Assembly (NCBI GenBank): GCA_021813875.1
Contig: JAKAJF010000007.1
Coordinates: 1 to 16,949 of the forward strand
Direction of reading: 5' to 3'
DNA length: 16,949 bases
From: a bacterium
Lineage (GTDB): Bacteria; Patescibacteriota; Patescibacteriia; Patescibacteriales; JAKAJF01
Made by a program: the position numbers and the translations under genes. The notes under the pieces were generated by a model. It had not been told where the DNA came from. It worked only from the letters and a program-made list of their open reading frames with translations, and searched no databases. This document shows positions 1-7,037 of the stretch, in pieces; the first letter of the stretch is position 1; the number at the start of each line of letters is the position of its first letter.

Positions 1-530
1 TCATAGTCCCGGCGGAAGGTGATATAACACCAGCGGCCATTTTCGTCCTTCCAGTGAACGCCGTTCGGATGCTCGTCGGCGAAAGCCGGATCGGCTTCGT
101 TGACCGCGGCCACGGCGTAGGGGTCGGGCGTGAGTCCGCGTTTGGTGTACTCCTTCTCCAGCTCGTTATCGCTAACGTAGCGGCCGAGCTTGAAGAACTC
201 CACTGTCACTTCCTCATTGCCCTCGCCCCGGGGAATGCCCTCAACAACACTGTCGTTCAGGTACTTTGCCCGGCCAGTCGCGTCCAGCATCTCTTGCGGT
301 AAGCGGGAGCGGTTAACTTTGACGGCACGGATGATCGTGTTCCGTTTGCGCTCTATCGCGCGTTTCACGACCCCGTTCACGGCTTCCAGCATCTCGTCTT
401 TTAGCTCGTCCCAGTGATTTTCTATCAAATCCTGGGCTTCGTCTGAGAACGGGTTGTTCTTCCGCAATGCCACACGGATTAAATCGGCGAACTTCTCGGT
501 CTGCGGTGGGGTCAATGGCTTTCTTTCCAT
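1..530 (-). CDS. Conserved CPR-type hypothetical protein, 3' end cut by window edge
   Basis: An open frame runs from ATG at 530 to the left edge without a stop (176 residues visible), so the C-terminus is missing. It starts MERKPLTPPQTEKFADLIR, has a charged helical N-terminal half (residues about 10-75), and then a segment with RLPQEMLDATGR, VEGIPRGEG and FFKLGRYVSDNELEKEY. It ends in the window with HPNGVHWKDENGRWCYITF. I recognise this as a family often seen, commonly in several copies, in Parcubacteria genomes; its function is unknown to me. No membrane segment or signal peptide is visible. ATG 530 is chosen because AGGAG at 544-540 lies 9 nt upstream; an in-frame ATG at 539 would abut that site with no spacing. 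It is transcribed alone from the promoter at 635-607. Confidence 0.85.
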   Translation of the reverse strand, partial: MERKPLTPPQTEKFADLIRVALRKNNPFSDEAQDLIENHWDELKDEMLEAVNGVVKRAIERKRNTIIRAVKVNRSRLPQEMLDATGRAKYLNDSVVEGIPRGEGNEEVTVEFFKLGRYVSDNELEKEYTKRGLTPDPYAVAAVNEADPAFADEHPNGVHWKDENGRWCYITFRRDY

Positions 531-539
531 TGGCGTCAT

Positions 540-600
540 CTCCTTTCCTTTTTAAAGGACTTCCTGGGTTCTGCCAGGTCAGTTTGCGAGAAGCTCGCAA
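540..600 (-). promoter_or_regulatory. Structured 5' leader of the left-edge gene
   Basis: Three inverted repeats sit between promoter and start codon. TTGCGAG/CTCGCAA with a 3-nt loop (600-584) lies at the predicted transcript start. CCTGG/CCAGG lies at 578-563. TCCTTT at 559-554 can pair with AAAGGA at 551-546, or instead with AAAGGA at 546-541, which is part of the ribosome binding site AGGAG (544-540). The alternative pairing would hide the site. Whether this is regulatory or simply a stable 5' end is inference. Confidence 0.4.
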
Positions 601-606
601 TATATA

Positions 607-635
607 ATAATAGCATATTCTTCTTGTTTTGTCAA
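607..635 (-). promoter_or_regulatory. Sigma70-type promoter for the left-edge gene
   Basis: Read on the minus strand: TTGACA at 635-630, a 17-nt spacer, and TATTAT at 612-607. The -35 is a perfect consensus and the -10 differs at one position. The start of transcription is expected near position 600, giving a leader of about 70 nt. Confidence 0.8.
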
Positions 636-664
636 TTAAAATTCCCTATTTTAGCTAAAACAAC

Positions 665-685
665 AAAAAACTGCCTTTAAAGCAG
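665..685 (-). terminator. Intrinsic terminator, minus strand
   Basis: Minus strand: CTGC, a 7-nt loop, GCAG, then six T (670-665). The stem is short, but the T-run is clean. It lies behind the DUF559 gene and may originally have served the murE operon, before the DUF559 element entered between them. Confidence 0.55.
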
Positions 686-698
686 CTTCTTTTGTAGT

Positions 699-735
699 CC
701 CTCTCCTTTACAAGGAGAGGTTAGGTGAGGTTGGT
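699..735 (+). repeat. Left inverted repeat of the DUF559 element
   Basis: It contains the perfect palindrome CCTCTCCTT-TAC-AAGGAGAGG (700-720), followed inward by TTAGGTGAGGTTGGT. The reverse complement of 1129-1167 has the same design (CCCTCTCCT, loop, AGGAGAGGG, then GGGGTGATGTTGGT), so the two copies face each other as imperfect terminal inverted repeats of about 37-40 nt. The stop codon of the DUF559 gene lies in this repeat. Confidence 0.75.
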
Positions 736-1112
736 TTTAAAAGCTTCTTATTTAATTCTTCACACGTTTCCTGTAAATCACTTAAAAATGCTTCTAAATT
801 TTCTTTAATATCTATATTTAAATATCTTTTAACAATTAGTCCCTGGTTCTCTAAAAATTTTTGCCTGAATTTATCATATTTTATTTCCTCCCCCGTTCCA
901 TGAGTGACTCCATCAATTTCAATGACTAATTTTAATTTAGGACAGTAGAGATCAACTATGAAATTACTAATACTGTATTGCCTCCTGAATTTATAGCCAA
1001 TTTGATTATTTCTTATCTTTGACCAAATTATTTTTTCACACGCTATATCTTGTTGTCTTAGCTCTCTTCTTATTCTTTTATTCGCTTTTATATTGAATAA
1101 TTTAGTTTTCAT
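708..1112 (-). CDS. DUF559 (Vsr-like endonuclease fold) protein
   Basis: A protein of 134 residues from ATG 1112 that matches the DUF559 / very-short-patch-repair-like nuclease family. Hallmarks are the N-terminal RRELRQQ helix, IIWSKIRNNQIGYKFRRQ, the strand ISNFIVDLYCPKLKLVIEIDG with the putative catalytic acidic residues (D of VDLYC and E/D of EIDG), and the later strand LIVKRYLNIDI. The family is inferred to cleave or bind DNA; its biological role is mostly unknown. The frame extends upstream to GTG 1139 and ATG 1136, but those residues (MMLVGRAPA) are translated from the flanking repeat, so 1112 is preferred. The tail PTSPNLSL is likewise repeat-derived. The gene is far more AT-rich than its neighbours, which suggests transfer. 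Confidence 0.8.
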   Translation of the reverse strand: MKTKLFNIKANKRIRRELRQQDIACEKIIWSKIRNNQIGYKFRRQYSISNFIVDLYCPKLKLVIEIDGVTHGTGEEIKYDKFRQKFLENQGLIVKRYLNIDIKENLEAFLSDLQETCEELNKKLLKPTSPNLSL

Positions 1113-1128
1113 AGCCGGTGCCCTACCC

Positions 1129-1167
1129 ACCAACATCACCCCTGCCCTCTCCTATTAAGGAGAGGGG
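1129..1167 (-). repeat. Right inverted repeat of the DUF559 element
   Basis: It holds the palindrome CCCTCTCCT-ATTA-AGGAGAGGG (1145-1166) and, inward, the GGTGATGTTGGT segment matching the left copy in inverted orientation. It begins about 10 nt behind the stop codon of the murE-like gene. No clear target-site duplication is visible next to either copy. Confidence 0.75.
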
Positions 1168-1175
1168 AAAGAAAA

Positions 1176-2579
1176 TTATTTATTGCTCAACATCCCCCTG
1201 ACCACCGCCCGGTCGTCCCAGGGAATCATCTCGCCATCGGCGGCGCAGATCGCCTGCTCGGAACCCTTGCCGGTGATCAAGACGACATCTCCTTGCGAAG
1301 CCGAAGACAGAGCCTGGGCGATCGCTTCGCGGCGGTCCGGAATCCTAAAAAGGTCCTGGTTCAATTTTTTCCCGGCCAGCTCGGCCCCGGCGGCCACCTG
1401 ACCGATGATCACTTCCGGATCCTCGTCGTAAGGATCCTCGTTGGTGACGATCACCAGCTGCGAATTACGGCCGGCCAGCCCCCCCAAGACCGGCCGCCTG
1501 GAAACGTCGCGACCGCCGCCGGTCGAGCCTAAGACATGGATGATCTTCTTATGAGGGATGACTTTTACGGCTTCGTAAAGCTTGGCCACCGCCTTGGGCT
1601 CGAAGGCGTAATCGACGATGACCGTATAGGGCTGGCCCTCGCTGATCCTCTCGAGGCGGCCGGCGACTCCGGAAATATTTTCAAGGCCTTTCTTCAAGGT
1701 GTCGAAGTCGATGCCTTGCGAGAAGCCTACTAGAATCGCATTCATGGCATTGGCGGCGTTGAAGCCGCCCAAGAGCTGCAGGGTCATCCGCCTGCCCTCG
1801 ACCTTAAAGCTGGTCCCGGCGGCCGAGACTTGGACGTCTTCGAATTTGATGACTTTTACTTTCGGAGGGATGCTGACGAAAGGTTCATGCGGGTTCAGAT
1901 AGGCGAACTTCTCCTCGGCCCAGAAATCCAGGAAGTATCCGGCATGCTCGTCGTTCAAATTGGCAATGATGGTCTTTTTGATCTTTTGCAGTTCGGTCTT
2001 TCTAAGGCCGCTCGCGTCTTTATGGACGGTTTTTTTCTCGTCGACGAACTTGGCCTTGCATCTCTGCAGATGAGCGAACAGCCTGCCCTTGGCCGCCTTA
2101 TAATTCTCGAAGCCGCCATGGGACTCGATATGTTCCGGGTAGAGGCCGGTGAAGACCAAGAGGTCGTAATTGATGAAGCGATGGCGGAACTGCCTGACGC
2201 CCTCGGAAGTGGTCTCGACGATGGCGAAACGGCAGCCGTTCCTGACCATGCGGGAAAGCATCTTCTGGGTGAAGAAGCGGCCGACCATGGTCATTTTTTT
2301 GTCGTTCAACCATTCCCTCTCGCCGTCGTTGAACATGGCTGTGGAGGTGAAGCCAGTCTTGAAACCGGCCGCCTCCAAAGTTTTGGCGATCAGGTAGACG
2401 CTCGTGGTCTTGCCGGTAGTGCCGGTCACGCCAATGACGATCAATCTTTCGCTCGGGAAAGCATATAAAAAAGCCGACAAGGCGGAGAGGAGATAATGAT
2501 ATGCCGGCTGAAAAAATTTGAACAATCGTCGAGGTATTATTTTTTTTATTCTATTTAAAGATTTATTTGATAAATCCAT
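1176..2579 (-). CDS. MurE-like Mur ligase without the usual N-terminal domain
   Basis: A 467-residue ATP-dependent ligase of the MurE/MurC-F superfamily, predicted to join an amino acid to a carboxylate on a cell-wall precursor. The P-loop GVTGTTGKTT is at 50-59, the central-domain signature LYPEHIESHGG at 146-156, LLGGFNAANAMNAI at 269-282, and GVAGRLE at 304-310 begins the C-terminal domain. Three MurE hallmarks are altered: DYAHTPD reads DYAFEPK (323-329), DNPR reads EDPY (381-384), and GKGHE reads GKGSE (437-441). Only about 50 residues precede the P-loop, so the UDP-MurNAc-binding domain is missing and a hydrophobic stretch (about 24-41) takes its place. I recall this form from CPR genomes; its substrate is uncertain. 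It is last in the operon, 39 nt behind the FemAB-like gene, with no obvious Shine-Dalgarno. Confidence 0.85.
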   Translation of the reverse strand: MDLSNKSLNRIKKIIPRRLFKFFQPAYHYLLSALSAFLYAFPSERLIVIGVTGTTGKTTSVYLIAKTLEAAGFKTGFTSTAMFNDGEREWLNDKKMTMVGRFFTQKMLSRMVRNGCRFAIVETTSEGVRQFRHRFINYDLLVFTGLYPEHIESHGGFENYKAAKGRLFAHLQRCKAKFVDEKKTVHKDASGLRKTELQKIKKTIIANLNDEHAGYFLDFWAEEKFAYLNPHEPFVSIPPKVKVIKFEDVQVSAAGTSFKVEGRRMTLQLLGGFNAANAMNAILVGFSQGIDFDTLKKGLENISGVAGRLERISEGQPYTVIVDYAFEPKAVAKLYEAVKVIPHKKIIHVLGSTGGGRDVSRRPVLGGLAGRNSQLVIVTNEDPYDEDPEVIIGQVAAGAELAGKKLNQDLFRIPDRREAIAQALSSASQGDVVLITGKGSEQAICAADGEMIPWDDRAVVRGMLSNK

Positions 2580-2618
2580 AAAAAATCAAAAATAAAAAGA
2601 CAAAGCTTTGATTATTTT

Positions 2619-3596
2619 TTAAAAAGTCCGTCTGACCTGCCTCACCATTTTATAGATATTATACCAGCCCTGGTCGAAAATCAAATCGAAAGTCCCGGGA
2701 TAATGGACGGCTTGCCCTCCGAAGCCTTTCTTAAAACGGGTGACGCCCGGCCATTTCTCTTCGTCGATGCCCTGGAAATCATAAAACTTACAACCGGCGG
2801 CGCGGGCCGCCTGGATCGCCTGCCACTGCAAGAGATAAGGAGCCATCACTTCCCGGCTCTCATTCGAAGAACCGCCATGGAGGTAGGTGGCCGTATCGCC
2901 GAAAAAGGCGAAGATGCCGGTCGCGATAAATTTGTCTCCATACCGGGCGAAGAGAAGCTTGACCATTTCCGGGTCGACTTTCAGCATCTCTTCGTAATAG
3001 CTCCTGCCGTGGGGACGGAATTGGTCGCGGTCGCTCGTCTGGTCCAAAAGCCGCCAAAAATCTTCGAAATTTTTTGAATCCCCTTCGATGATCCTCACCC
3101 CCTTCTTTTCCGCCAGCCTGATATTGTATCTGGTCTTCTGATGCATCTCTTTCAAGAGCTCATCATCGGTCTTCGAGAGGTCGAGAATCAATGTTTGGCT
3201 GGGCTGGACATCTAAGGTCTGGGTGACCGGAAAAGGCAGCCCGCTCAATTCAAAGATCGGATCGAACCGCAGGAACATCGCCCCTTCACTCTTGGCCAAG
3301 GCAGCGATCTTTTCAAAGATAAGTTTCTGGATCTCCGCCTTATCATTAATATTCTTAGCGGAAATGATCGGGCCGCGGGCGCAATAAAAATAACTCTTGC
3401 CCATAGGCAAGCCTTTCCTGATAATTTTGGCGGCGGCGACCAATCTTCCCTCCTCTTCGATCCCCAAGCGCCAAGTCTTGCCGCTGACTCTTTCCTGGAA
3501 CTCCCCCCAATCCCAAGACTGCAAAAACTGAGAGTGCTTCTCCCCGTCGACGAAATCATCCAATTGTCTTTTATTTTCTATTTTTATTACTTCCAT
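2619..3596 (-). CDS. FemAB-family aminoacyltransferase (FemX/MurM-like)
   Basis: A 325-residue member of the Fem family of GNAT-fold transferases, which move amino acids from aminoacyl-tRNA to the peptide stem of lipid II and so build the peptidoglycan cross-bridge at the cytoplasmic face. Seen: the N-terminal FLQSWDWGEFQ (24-34), KTRYNIRLAEKKGV in the first domain, a central Q-x-A-I-Q-A-A-R stretch, and the C-terminal hallmark FQGIDEEKWPGVTRFKKG, which ends near residue 291. The family uses Gly, Ala, Ser or others; the donor cannot be read here, though glycine is common. It begins 2 nt after the ruvA stop (TAA-GG-ATG), so the two are probably translationally coupled. The neighbouring murE-like gene supports a wall role. 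Confidence 0.88.
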   Translation of the reverse strand: MEVIKIENKRQLDDFVDGEKHSQFLQSWDWGEFQERVSGKTWRLGIEEEGRLVAAAKIIRKGLPMGKSYFYCARGPIISAKNINDKAEIQKLIFEKIAALAKSEGAMFLRFDPIFELSGLPFPVTQTLDVQPSQTLILDLSKTDDELLKEMHQKTRYNIRLAEKKGVRIIEGDSKNFEDFWRLLDQTSDRDQFRPHGRSYYEEMLKVDPEMVKLLFARYGDKFIATGIFAFFGDTATYLHGGSSNESREVMAPYLLQWQAIQAARAAGCKFYDFQGIDEEKWPGVTRFKKGFGGQAVHYPGTFDLIFDQGWYNIYKMVRQVRRTF

Positions 3597-3598
3597 CC

Positions 3599-4177
3599 TT
3601 ATTTCGCTAATTTCTTCAATGCTTCCTTGATCCTCGCGCCGCTGCCGATGACGGCCGGATCGACACGGCGCAAAGCTTCGCGGGCTTCCGACATGCCGTA
3701 ACCCAGGGCCATCAGAGCGTCTATCTCGTCACCGGAGGCGCTGCTCCCCGCCGGACCGGCGCCGCGGCCCGGATCTATCGAAGGCACTTTTTCCTTAAGC
3801 TCCAAAACCACTCTTTCGGCCGTCTTCCGGCCGATGCCGGAGACCTTGGTTAGGAGCCCCGAATCGCCGCGGGCGATCGATTCCCGGATGTCGGCGACGC
3901 TGCCCACGGCCAGGACGCCCAGGGCTGTCTTGGGACCGATGCCGGAGATCGAAAGCAGCATCTCGAACATCTCCAGTTCTTCCGTATCTTTGAAGCCATA
4001 GAGGTCCAAGGCGTCTTCCCGGACGTATTGATGGGTATAAAGCTCGGCTGGCTGGCCCGGAGAAGCTTCGGCGAAGACTTGGGAATTGACGAAGACCTTA
4101 TAGCCAACCTCGCCGGCCTTGAGGATGAGAAAACCGTTTCCTTTGGTTAAAATTTTGCCGCTCAGATAGGCGATCAT
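3599..4177 (-). CDS. ruvA: Holliday junction branch-migration protein RuvA
   Basis: A protein of 192 residues, normal for RuvA, which binds four-way DNA junctions as a tetramer and loads the RuvB motor in recombination repair. Domain I (1-62, OB fold) starts MIAYLSGKI and ends DALDLYGF. Domain II holds two helix-hairpin-helix motifs, SISGIGPKTALGVL (76-89) and KVSGIGRKTAERVV (111-124). A Gly/Pro/Ser-rich linker (135-149) leads to domain III (150-192), the RuvB-contacting part. The frame extends 21 residues upstream to 4240, but that part overlaps the preceding gene and is not RuvA-like; ATG 4177 gives the canonical N-terminus 8 nt behind the upstream stop. ruvB and ruvC are not in this window. 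Confidence 0.95.
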   Translation of the reverse strand: MIAYLSGKILTKGNGFLILKAGEVGYKVFVNSQVFAEASPGQPAELYTHQYVREDALDLYGFKDTEELEMFEMLLSISGIGPKTALGVLAVGSVADIRESIARGDSGLLTKVSGIGRKTAERVVLELKEKVPSIDPGRGAGPAGSSASGDEIDALMALGYGMSEAREALRRVDPAVIGSGARIKEALKKLAK

Positions 4178-4185
4178 CTTGAAAC

Positions 4186-5046
4186 TTAAATCTTTTGGAA
4201 ATATTTTTTGATCTTGGCCGGATCGGTGACCTCGGTACAATCATTGACCAGATCGGAGAGAGCTTTATCGGTCTTGGCCTTCAGATATTGGTCTTTCTCC
4301 ACCAGCTGGCCAGAGAATTGGCCGGCCTGAGGATCGTATTGGAGGTAAGAATACCCTCCGAAAATAGTCTTCTGCAAGATAAAGGCGATCTTGCCATCGG
4401 CCAGCTTGCAGGCGTTGCCGAGGCTCCAGCCGGGCTGCTGGAAGCTGCTGTCTCCGGCCTTGAAGGCATAATCATATTGCCTGACCAGATCATCGGAGAA
4501 AAACTTCTTCCCGTCCTTGTCGTAAACGGTCCTCTGGGTGACGGTGCCGCCGCATTCATATTTGTCGAAATATTGGTCGGTCAGGACAAGATCGTCCGAC
4601 AGCCAGCCTTCGGGCTTGAATTCATTGAAATCGATAACGGAGTTACAGCAGACCTTGGTCCCATTCTCCTCCGAACAGCCGTCCTCGGTATATCTCTTGG
4701 CGGCCTCGGCGGCCGATAATTTGATCTCACTGAGGATCAATTTTTTATCGGTCTTCACGTCCTCCAAGACCAAAGACTGTCTGAGGAAACGCTCGCTTTC
4801 CTTGTTGTATTCCTTCTCCAGATAGACCTTCTTGGTCCGGTCGGGGGAATAAAGGATGAAGTTCTGATCGATGGAGCCGCCGCTCTTGTCTCTCCTGTCC
4901 TTATGGGTTCTCAGGTCATCGAAGGAAGAAGAACTGTCGGAATAATAAGAACTCCTCAGCCCCAAAAAGAAAACCGCTTCCGCCGCGATGGCCGAAATCA
5001 AGATGATGGCGATCATGGCGGAAGAAAAATTGATCTCTTTGTTCAT
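4186..5046 (-). CDS. Membrane-anchored extracytoplasmic protein of unknown function
   Basis: A 286-residue protein with one N-terminal membrane segment (about 9-31, SAMIAIILISAIAAEAVFFL) followed by a Ser-rich stretch and a large hydrophilic, probably external domain. Four Cys lie in the middle (CSEENGTKVCC and YECGG) and one near each of residues 220 and 275, so disulfides are possible outside the cell. Strand-rich patterns (FILYSPDRTKKVYLE, YLQYDPQAGQFSGQLVEKDQ) suggest a beta-structured domain. I do not recognise the family. It lies 4 nt behind the U32-peptidase gene and 8 nt before ruvA, so it is within one operon. Either a signal anchor or an uncleaved type II orientation fits. Confidence 0.8.
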   Translation of the reverse strand: MNKEINFSSAMIAIILISAIAAEAVFFLGLRSSYYSDSSSSFDDLRTHKDRRDKSGGSIDQNFILYSPDRTKKVYLEKEYNKESERFLRQSLVLEDVKTDKKLILSEIKLSAAEAAKRYTEDGCSEENGTKVCCNSVIDFNEFKPEGWLSDDLVLTDQYFDKYECGGTVTQRTVYDKDGKKFFSDDLVRQYDYAFKAGDSSFQQPGWSLGNACKLADGKIAFILQKTIFGGYSYLQYDPQAGQFSGQLVEKDQYLKAKTDKALSDLVNDCTEVTDPAKIKKYFQKI

Positions 5047-5050
5047 AATT

Positions 5051-6367
5051 TTATTTTAATTTTCTTCTTAAGATGCTAAAGGGAGGAATTTCCCGGGGGC
5101 TCTCAAAAATAATCTCCTGATTTTGGCCGCCGTGGGCCTCTGACAAGCGCTCTCCGTTGGAGCCGGCTCTCATCTCTTTCATTTCCATCTTTATTATACC
5201 ATAACCGGGAAGAATAATCTCTATCGGTTCTCCGGCCTTCAAAGTATTATGGACTTTGACGGAAATCAGATAGCGTTTCTTCGTTTTCTTATTTTTTTGC
5301 TCTTGCGCTCCGATGACCTGGCCGCAGAATTCCCAGGCGCTGCCCTGGTGAGAATCGTTCAAGTTCTGAGCCAAGTGGCCCTGGCCGAAAGCGAAGCCTT
5401 CGGTATAGCCGCGGTGGTTCAGCTTTTCTTCAAGCTCCCTTTTTAAGGACCGGGCCAAGCTCTTCTTCCTGGCCGGGCTCATTTCCTCGTCATAAAGAGC
5501 GTCGATGGCCTTGCGGTAGGCGCCGACCACGGTCGCCAGGTAATAGACGCTCTTGGCCCGGCCCTCGATCTTGAGATGGCCGATGCCAGCCGCGATCAGG
5601 TCCGGCAGCCGTTCCAACAGACAGAGGTCCTGGGAATTCAAGAGATAGCTGCCCTGCTCTTCTTCTACCACTTCCAAAACTTCCTCGCGGCCCTGGGGCC
5701 GGATAAAGAGGCTCTCGGCAGGCCTTACTTCATATTTCCAGCGGCAAGACTGGACGCAATCGCCCAGGTTGGCGCTGCGGCCGGTGAAGAACTTGGAAAG
5801 AAAACAGCGGCCGGAATAGGCCATGCACATGGCCCCATGGACGAAGGCCTCGAGCTCGAGGGAAGGGTTCTTCTTCTTGATCTCCCGCATCTCATCCAAA
5901 GTCACCTCCCGGCCCAGGACGATCCTTCTCACCCCTTGGGAGCGCCAGAACCTGGCCGCCTGCCAATTAGTGCAATTGGCCTGGGTGGACAGATGGATCC
6001 TGGCTTCGGGCCAATATTTTTTGACCGCGGACATGACGCCGGGGTCGGAAACGATCAGGCCGTCCGGCTTGATCATTTTGAGCACCTTCAAAAAGGCGGG
6101 CAGCTCGGCGAGATGCCGGTTATGGGCCAAGATGTTGAGAGTGATGAAGATCTTTTTCTTCCGGGCGTGGGCATAGACAACCGCTTCTTCAAGGCTCTCA
6201 AGGTCAAAATCATTGATGCGGACCCGCAGAGAGAAATCCGGGATGCCGGCATAGACCGCGTCCGCTCCGAAAGCGAAGGCTGTCTTCAATTTTTCCAGAT
6301 TGCCGGCCGGAGCGATCAATTGCGGCTTTTTACCTTTGATAATTTGCTTTTCTTTCTTTTGAACCAT
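5051..6367 (-). CDS. Peptidase U32 family protein, TrhP/YegQ-like tRNA hydroxylation factor
   Basis: A 438-residue U32 protein. The family signature EAFVHGAMCMAYSGRCFLS is at 173-191. Cys181, Cys188, Cys204 and Cys208 (GDCVQSC) form the four-cysteine set known in U32 proteins to hold an iron-sulfur cluster. N-terminal features are LIAPAGNLEKLKTA and GADAVYAG. A C-terminal domain after about residue 350 (GQVIG, then KVHNTLKAGEPIEIILPG) matches the length of TrhP (about 450), not the longer RlhA. In E. coli TrhP acts in prephenate-dependent 5-hydroxylation of U34 in tRNA; that role here is by homology. It is first gene of the operon running to murE. AAGG lies 8 nt before the ATG. A weak promoter candidate (TTGAAA, 16 nt, GATAAG) overlaps the upstream terminator. 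Confidence 0.85.
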   Translation of the reverse strand: MVQKKEKQIIKGKKPQLIAPAGNLEKLKTAFAFGADAVYAGIPDFSLRVRINDFDLESLEEAVVYAHARKKKIFITLNILAHNRHLAELPAFLKVLKMIKPDGLIVSDPGVMSAVKKYWPEARIHLSTQANCTNWQAARFWRSQGVRRIVLGREVTLDEMREIKKKNPSLELEAFVHGAMCMAYSGRCFLSKFFTGRSANLGDCVQSCRWKYEVRPAESLFIRPQGREEVLEVVEEEQGSYLLNSQDLCLLERLPDLIAAGIGHLKIEGRAKSVYYLATVVGAYRKAIDALYDEEMSPARKKSLARSLKRELEEKLNHRGYTEGFAFGQGHLAQNLNDSHQGSAWEFCGQVIGAQEQKNKKTKKRYLISVKVHNTLKAGEPIEIILPGYGIIKMEMKEMRAGSNGERLSEAHGGQNQEIIFESPREIPPFSILRRKLK

Positions 6368-6391
6368 GAATAAACCTTACAATTTTCTTAT

Positions 6392-6425
6392 CAAAAAGAA
6401 AAGAGCCCTTTCAACAAAGGGCTCT
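6392..6425 (-). terminator. Intrinsic terminator behind the tRNA-Leu / unknown-protein unit
   Basis: A perfect 10-bp stem, AGAGCCCTTT/AAAGGGCTCT with a 4-nt loop (6402-6425), is followed on the minus strand by TTTTCTTTTT. It separates the unit upstream from the U32 operon. Confidence 0.9.
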
Positions 6426-6458
6426 AAAGGATCAAGAGAAAAAGTATAAAAATCAAGG

Positions 6459-7016
6459 TTAATTTTCAACTTTCTTTACCCGATATCTTATCCACTTTCT
6501 ATCCGGATCAGCCTCGAATGAAATATCCAATTCGGGGCGCTCTTGTGAAATTTTATGCATGATCCGATACAGATCTTCCGGATTTTTTAAGTCGCCGGCG
6601 TTCATGATGACTGGCGGCGAACCATCGATACTTTTTTCTCGGTCGAGATCTCCATCTTGCTTGATCAATAGCGTCTCCGAATACTCGCCGCCATTTCTCT
6701 TTATGCCATTCTCAAACCATTCTACCATCCAATTGCGACCTTGCCGCGCTCGTCCTTCCGCTCGCTGTGCTTTTTCCTCAAGTGTCATCCCTACTTCCTC
6801 TTCTCGCCACAGCTCTTCTCTCTCTTGTTGCAGCTTCTCCCGCTCTAACTCTTCTTTTTTCTGTCTTTTTGATGCGGTCTCATTCGTCTCGCCTGGCCTG
6901 AACTCCAAACCCGGACCGTCAGATCCGCCGGGAAAACCTTCCTTCCGCATAGCGAAACCATCCCCTCTTACAAACTCATTTTCATGAGACTTTATAAATG
7001 GATTTTCTCTGCTCAT
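6459..7016 (-). CDS. Charged hypothetical protein downstream of tRNA-Leu
   Basis: A 185-residue soluble protein from ATG 7016 (MSRENPFIKSHENEF). Residues about 45-95 are very rich in Glu, Lys, Arg and Gln and should form a helix or coiled coil. The C-terminal part, about 125-185, looks globular (PPVIMNAGDLKNPEDLYRIM, then DRKWIRYRVKKVEN). I do not recognise the family; Ser/Pro/Gly-rich N-terminal segments beginning NPFIKSHE are reminiscent of other small Parcubacteria proteins. The frame is open 21 codons further upstream, but that part is the tRNA gene read as protein (SVRVRVSPPAPG), a classic false extension. Only 21 nt separate it from the tRNA 3' end, with no separate promoter evident, so co-transcription is likely. 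No good Shine-Dalgarno is visible. Confidence 0.7.
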   Translation of the reverse strand: MSRENPFIKSHENEFVRGDGFAMRKEGFPGGSDGPGLEFRPGETNETASKRQKKEELEREKLQQEREELWREEEVGMTLEEKAQRAEGRARQGRNWMVEWFENGIKRNGGEYSETLLIKQDGDLDREKSIDGSPPVIMNAGDLKNPEDLYRIMHKISQERPELDISFEADPDRKWIRYRVKKVEN

Positions 7017-7037
7017 AGATTTTAGATTAAATTTGCC

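Larger units (their letters stand above)
699..1167. mobile_element. Putative small mobile unit: DUF559 gene with terminal inverted palindromic repeats
   Basis: An AT-rich DUF559 gene is framed exactly by two inverted copies of a palindromic repeat, about 470 nt overall. It sits between the murE-like stop codon (1176) and a terminator (665-685) that would otherwise suit the murE operon. No transposase is present. From memory, CCCTCTCC-type palindromes of this kind occur beside DUF559 genes in other bacteria. Mobility is an inference from architecture and composition. Confidence 0.5.

Noticed and set aside
699..1167. CRISPR array suggested by repeated palindromes
   Set aside because: Only two copies, in inverted orientation, with a gene between them; no regular repeats and spacers anywhere in the window.
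1830..2468. 212-codon frame antisense to the murE-like gene, and 5576-6373 antisense to the U32 gene
   Set aside because: Both mirror well-supported coding regions, have no recognisable domains, and show low-complexity, shadow-type composition.
2593..2618. CAAAGCTTTG palindrome and AATCAAA/TTTGATT repeat between the FemAB-like and murE-like genes as a terminator
   Set aside because: The palindrome has no loop and the longer stem is weak AT with a 17-nt loop; the genes are 39 nt apart and most likely co-transcribed.
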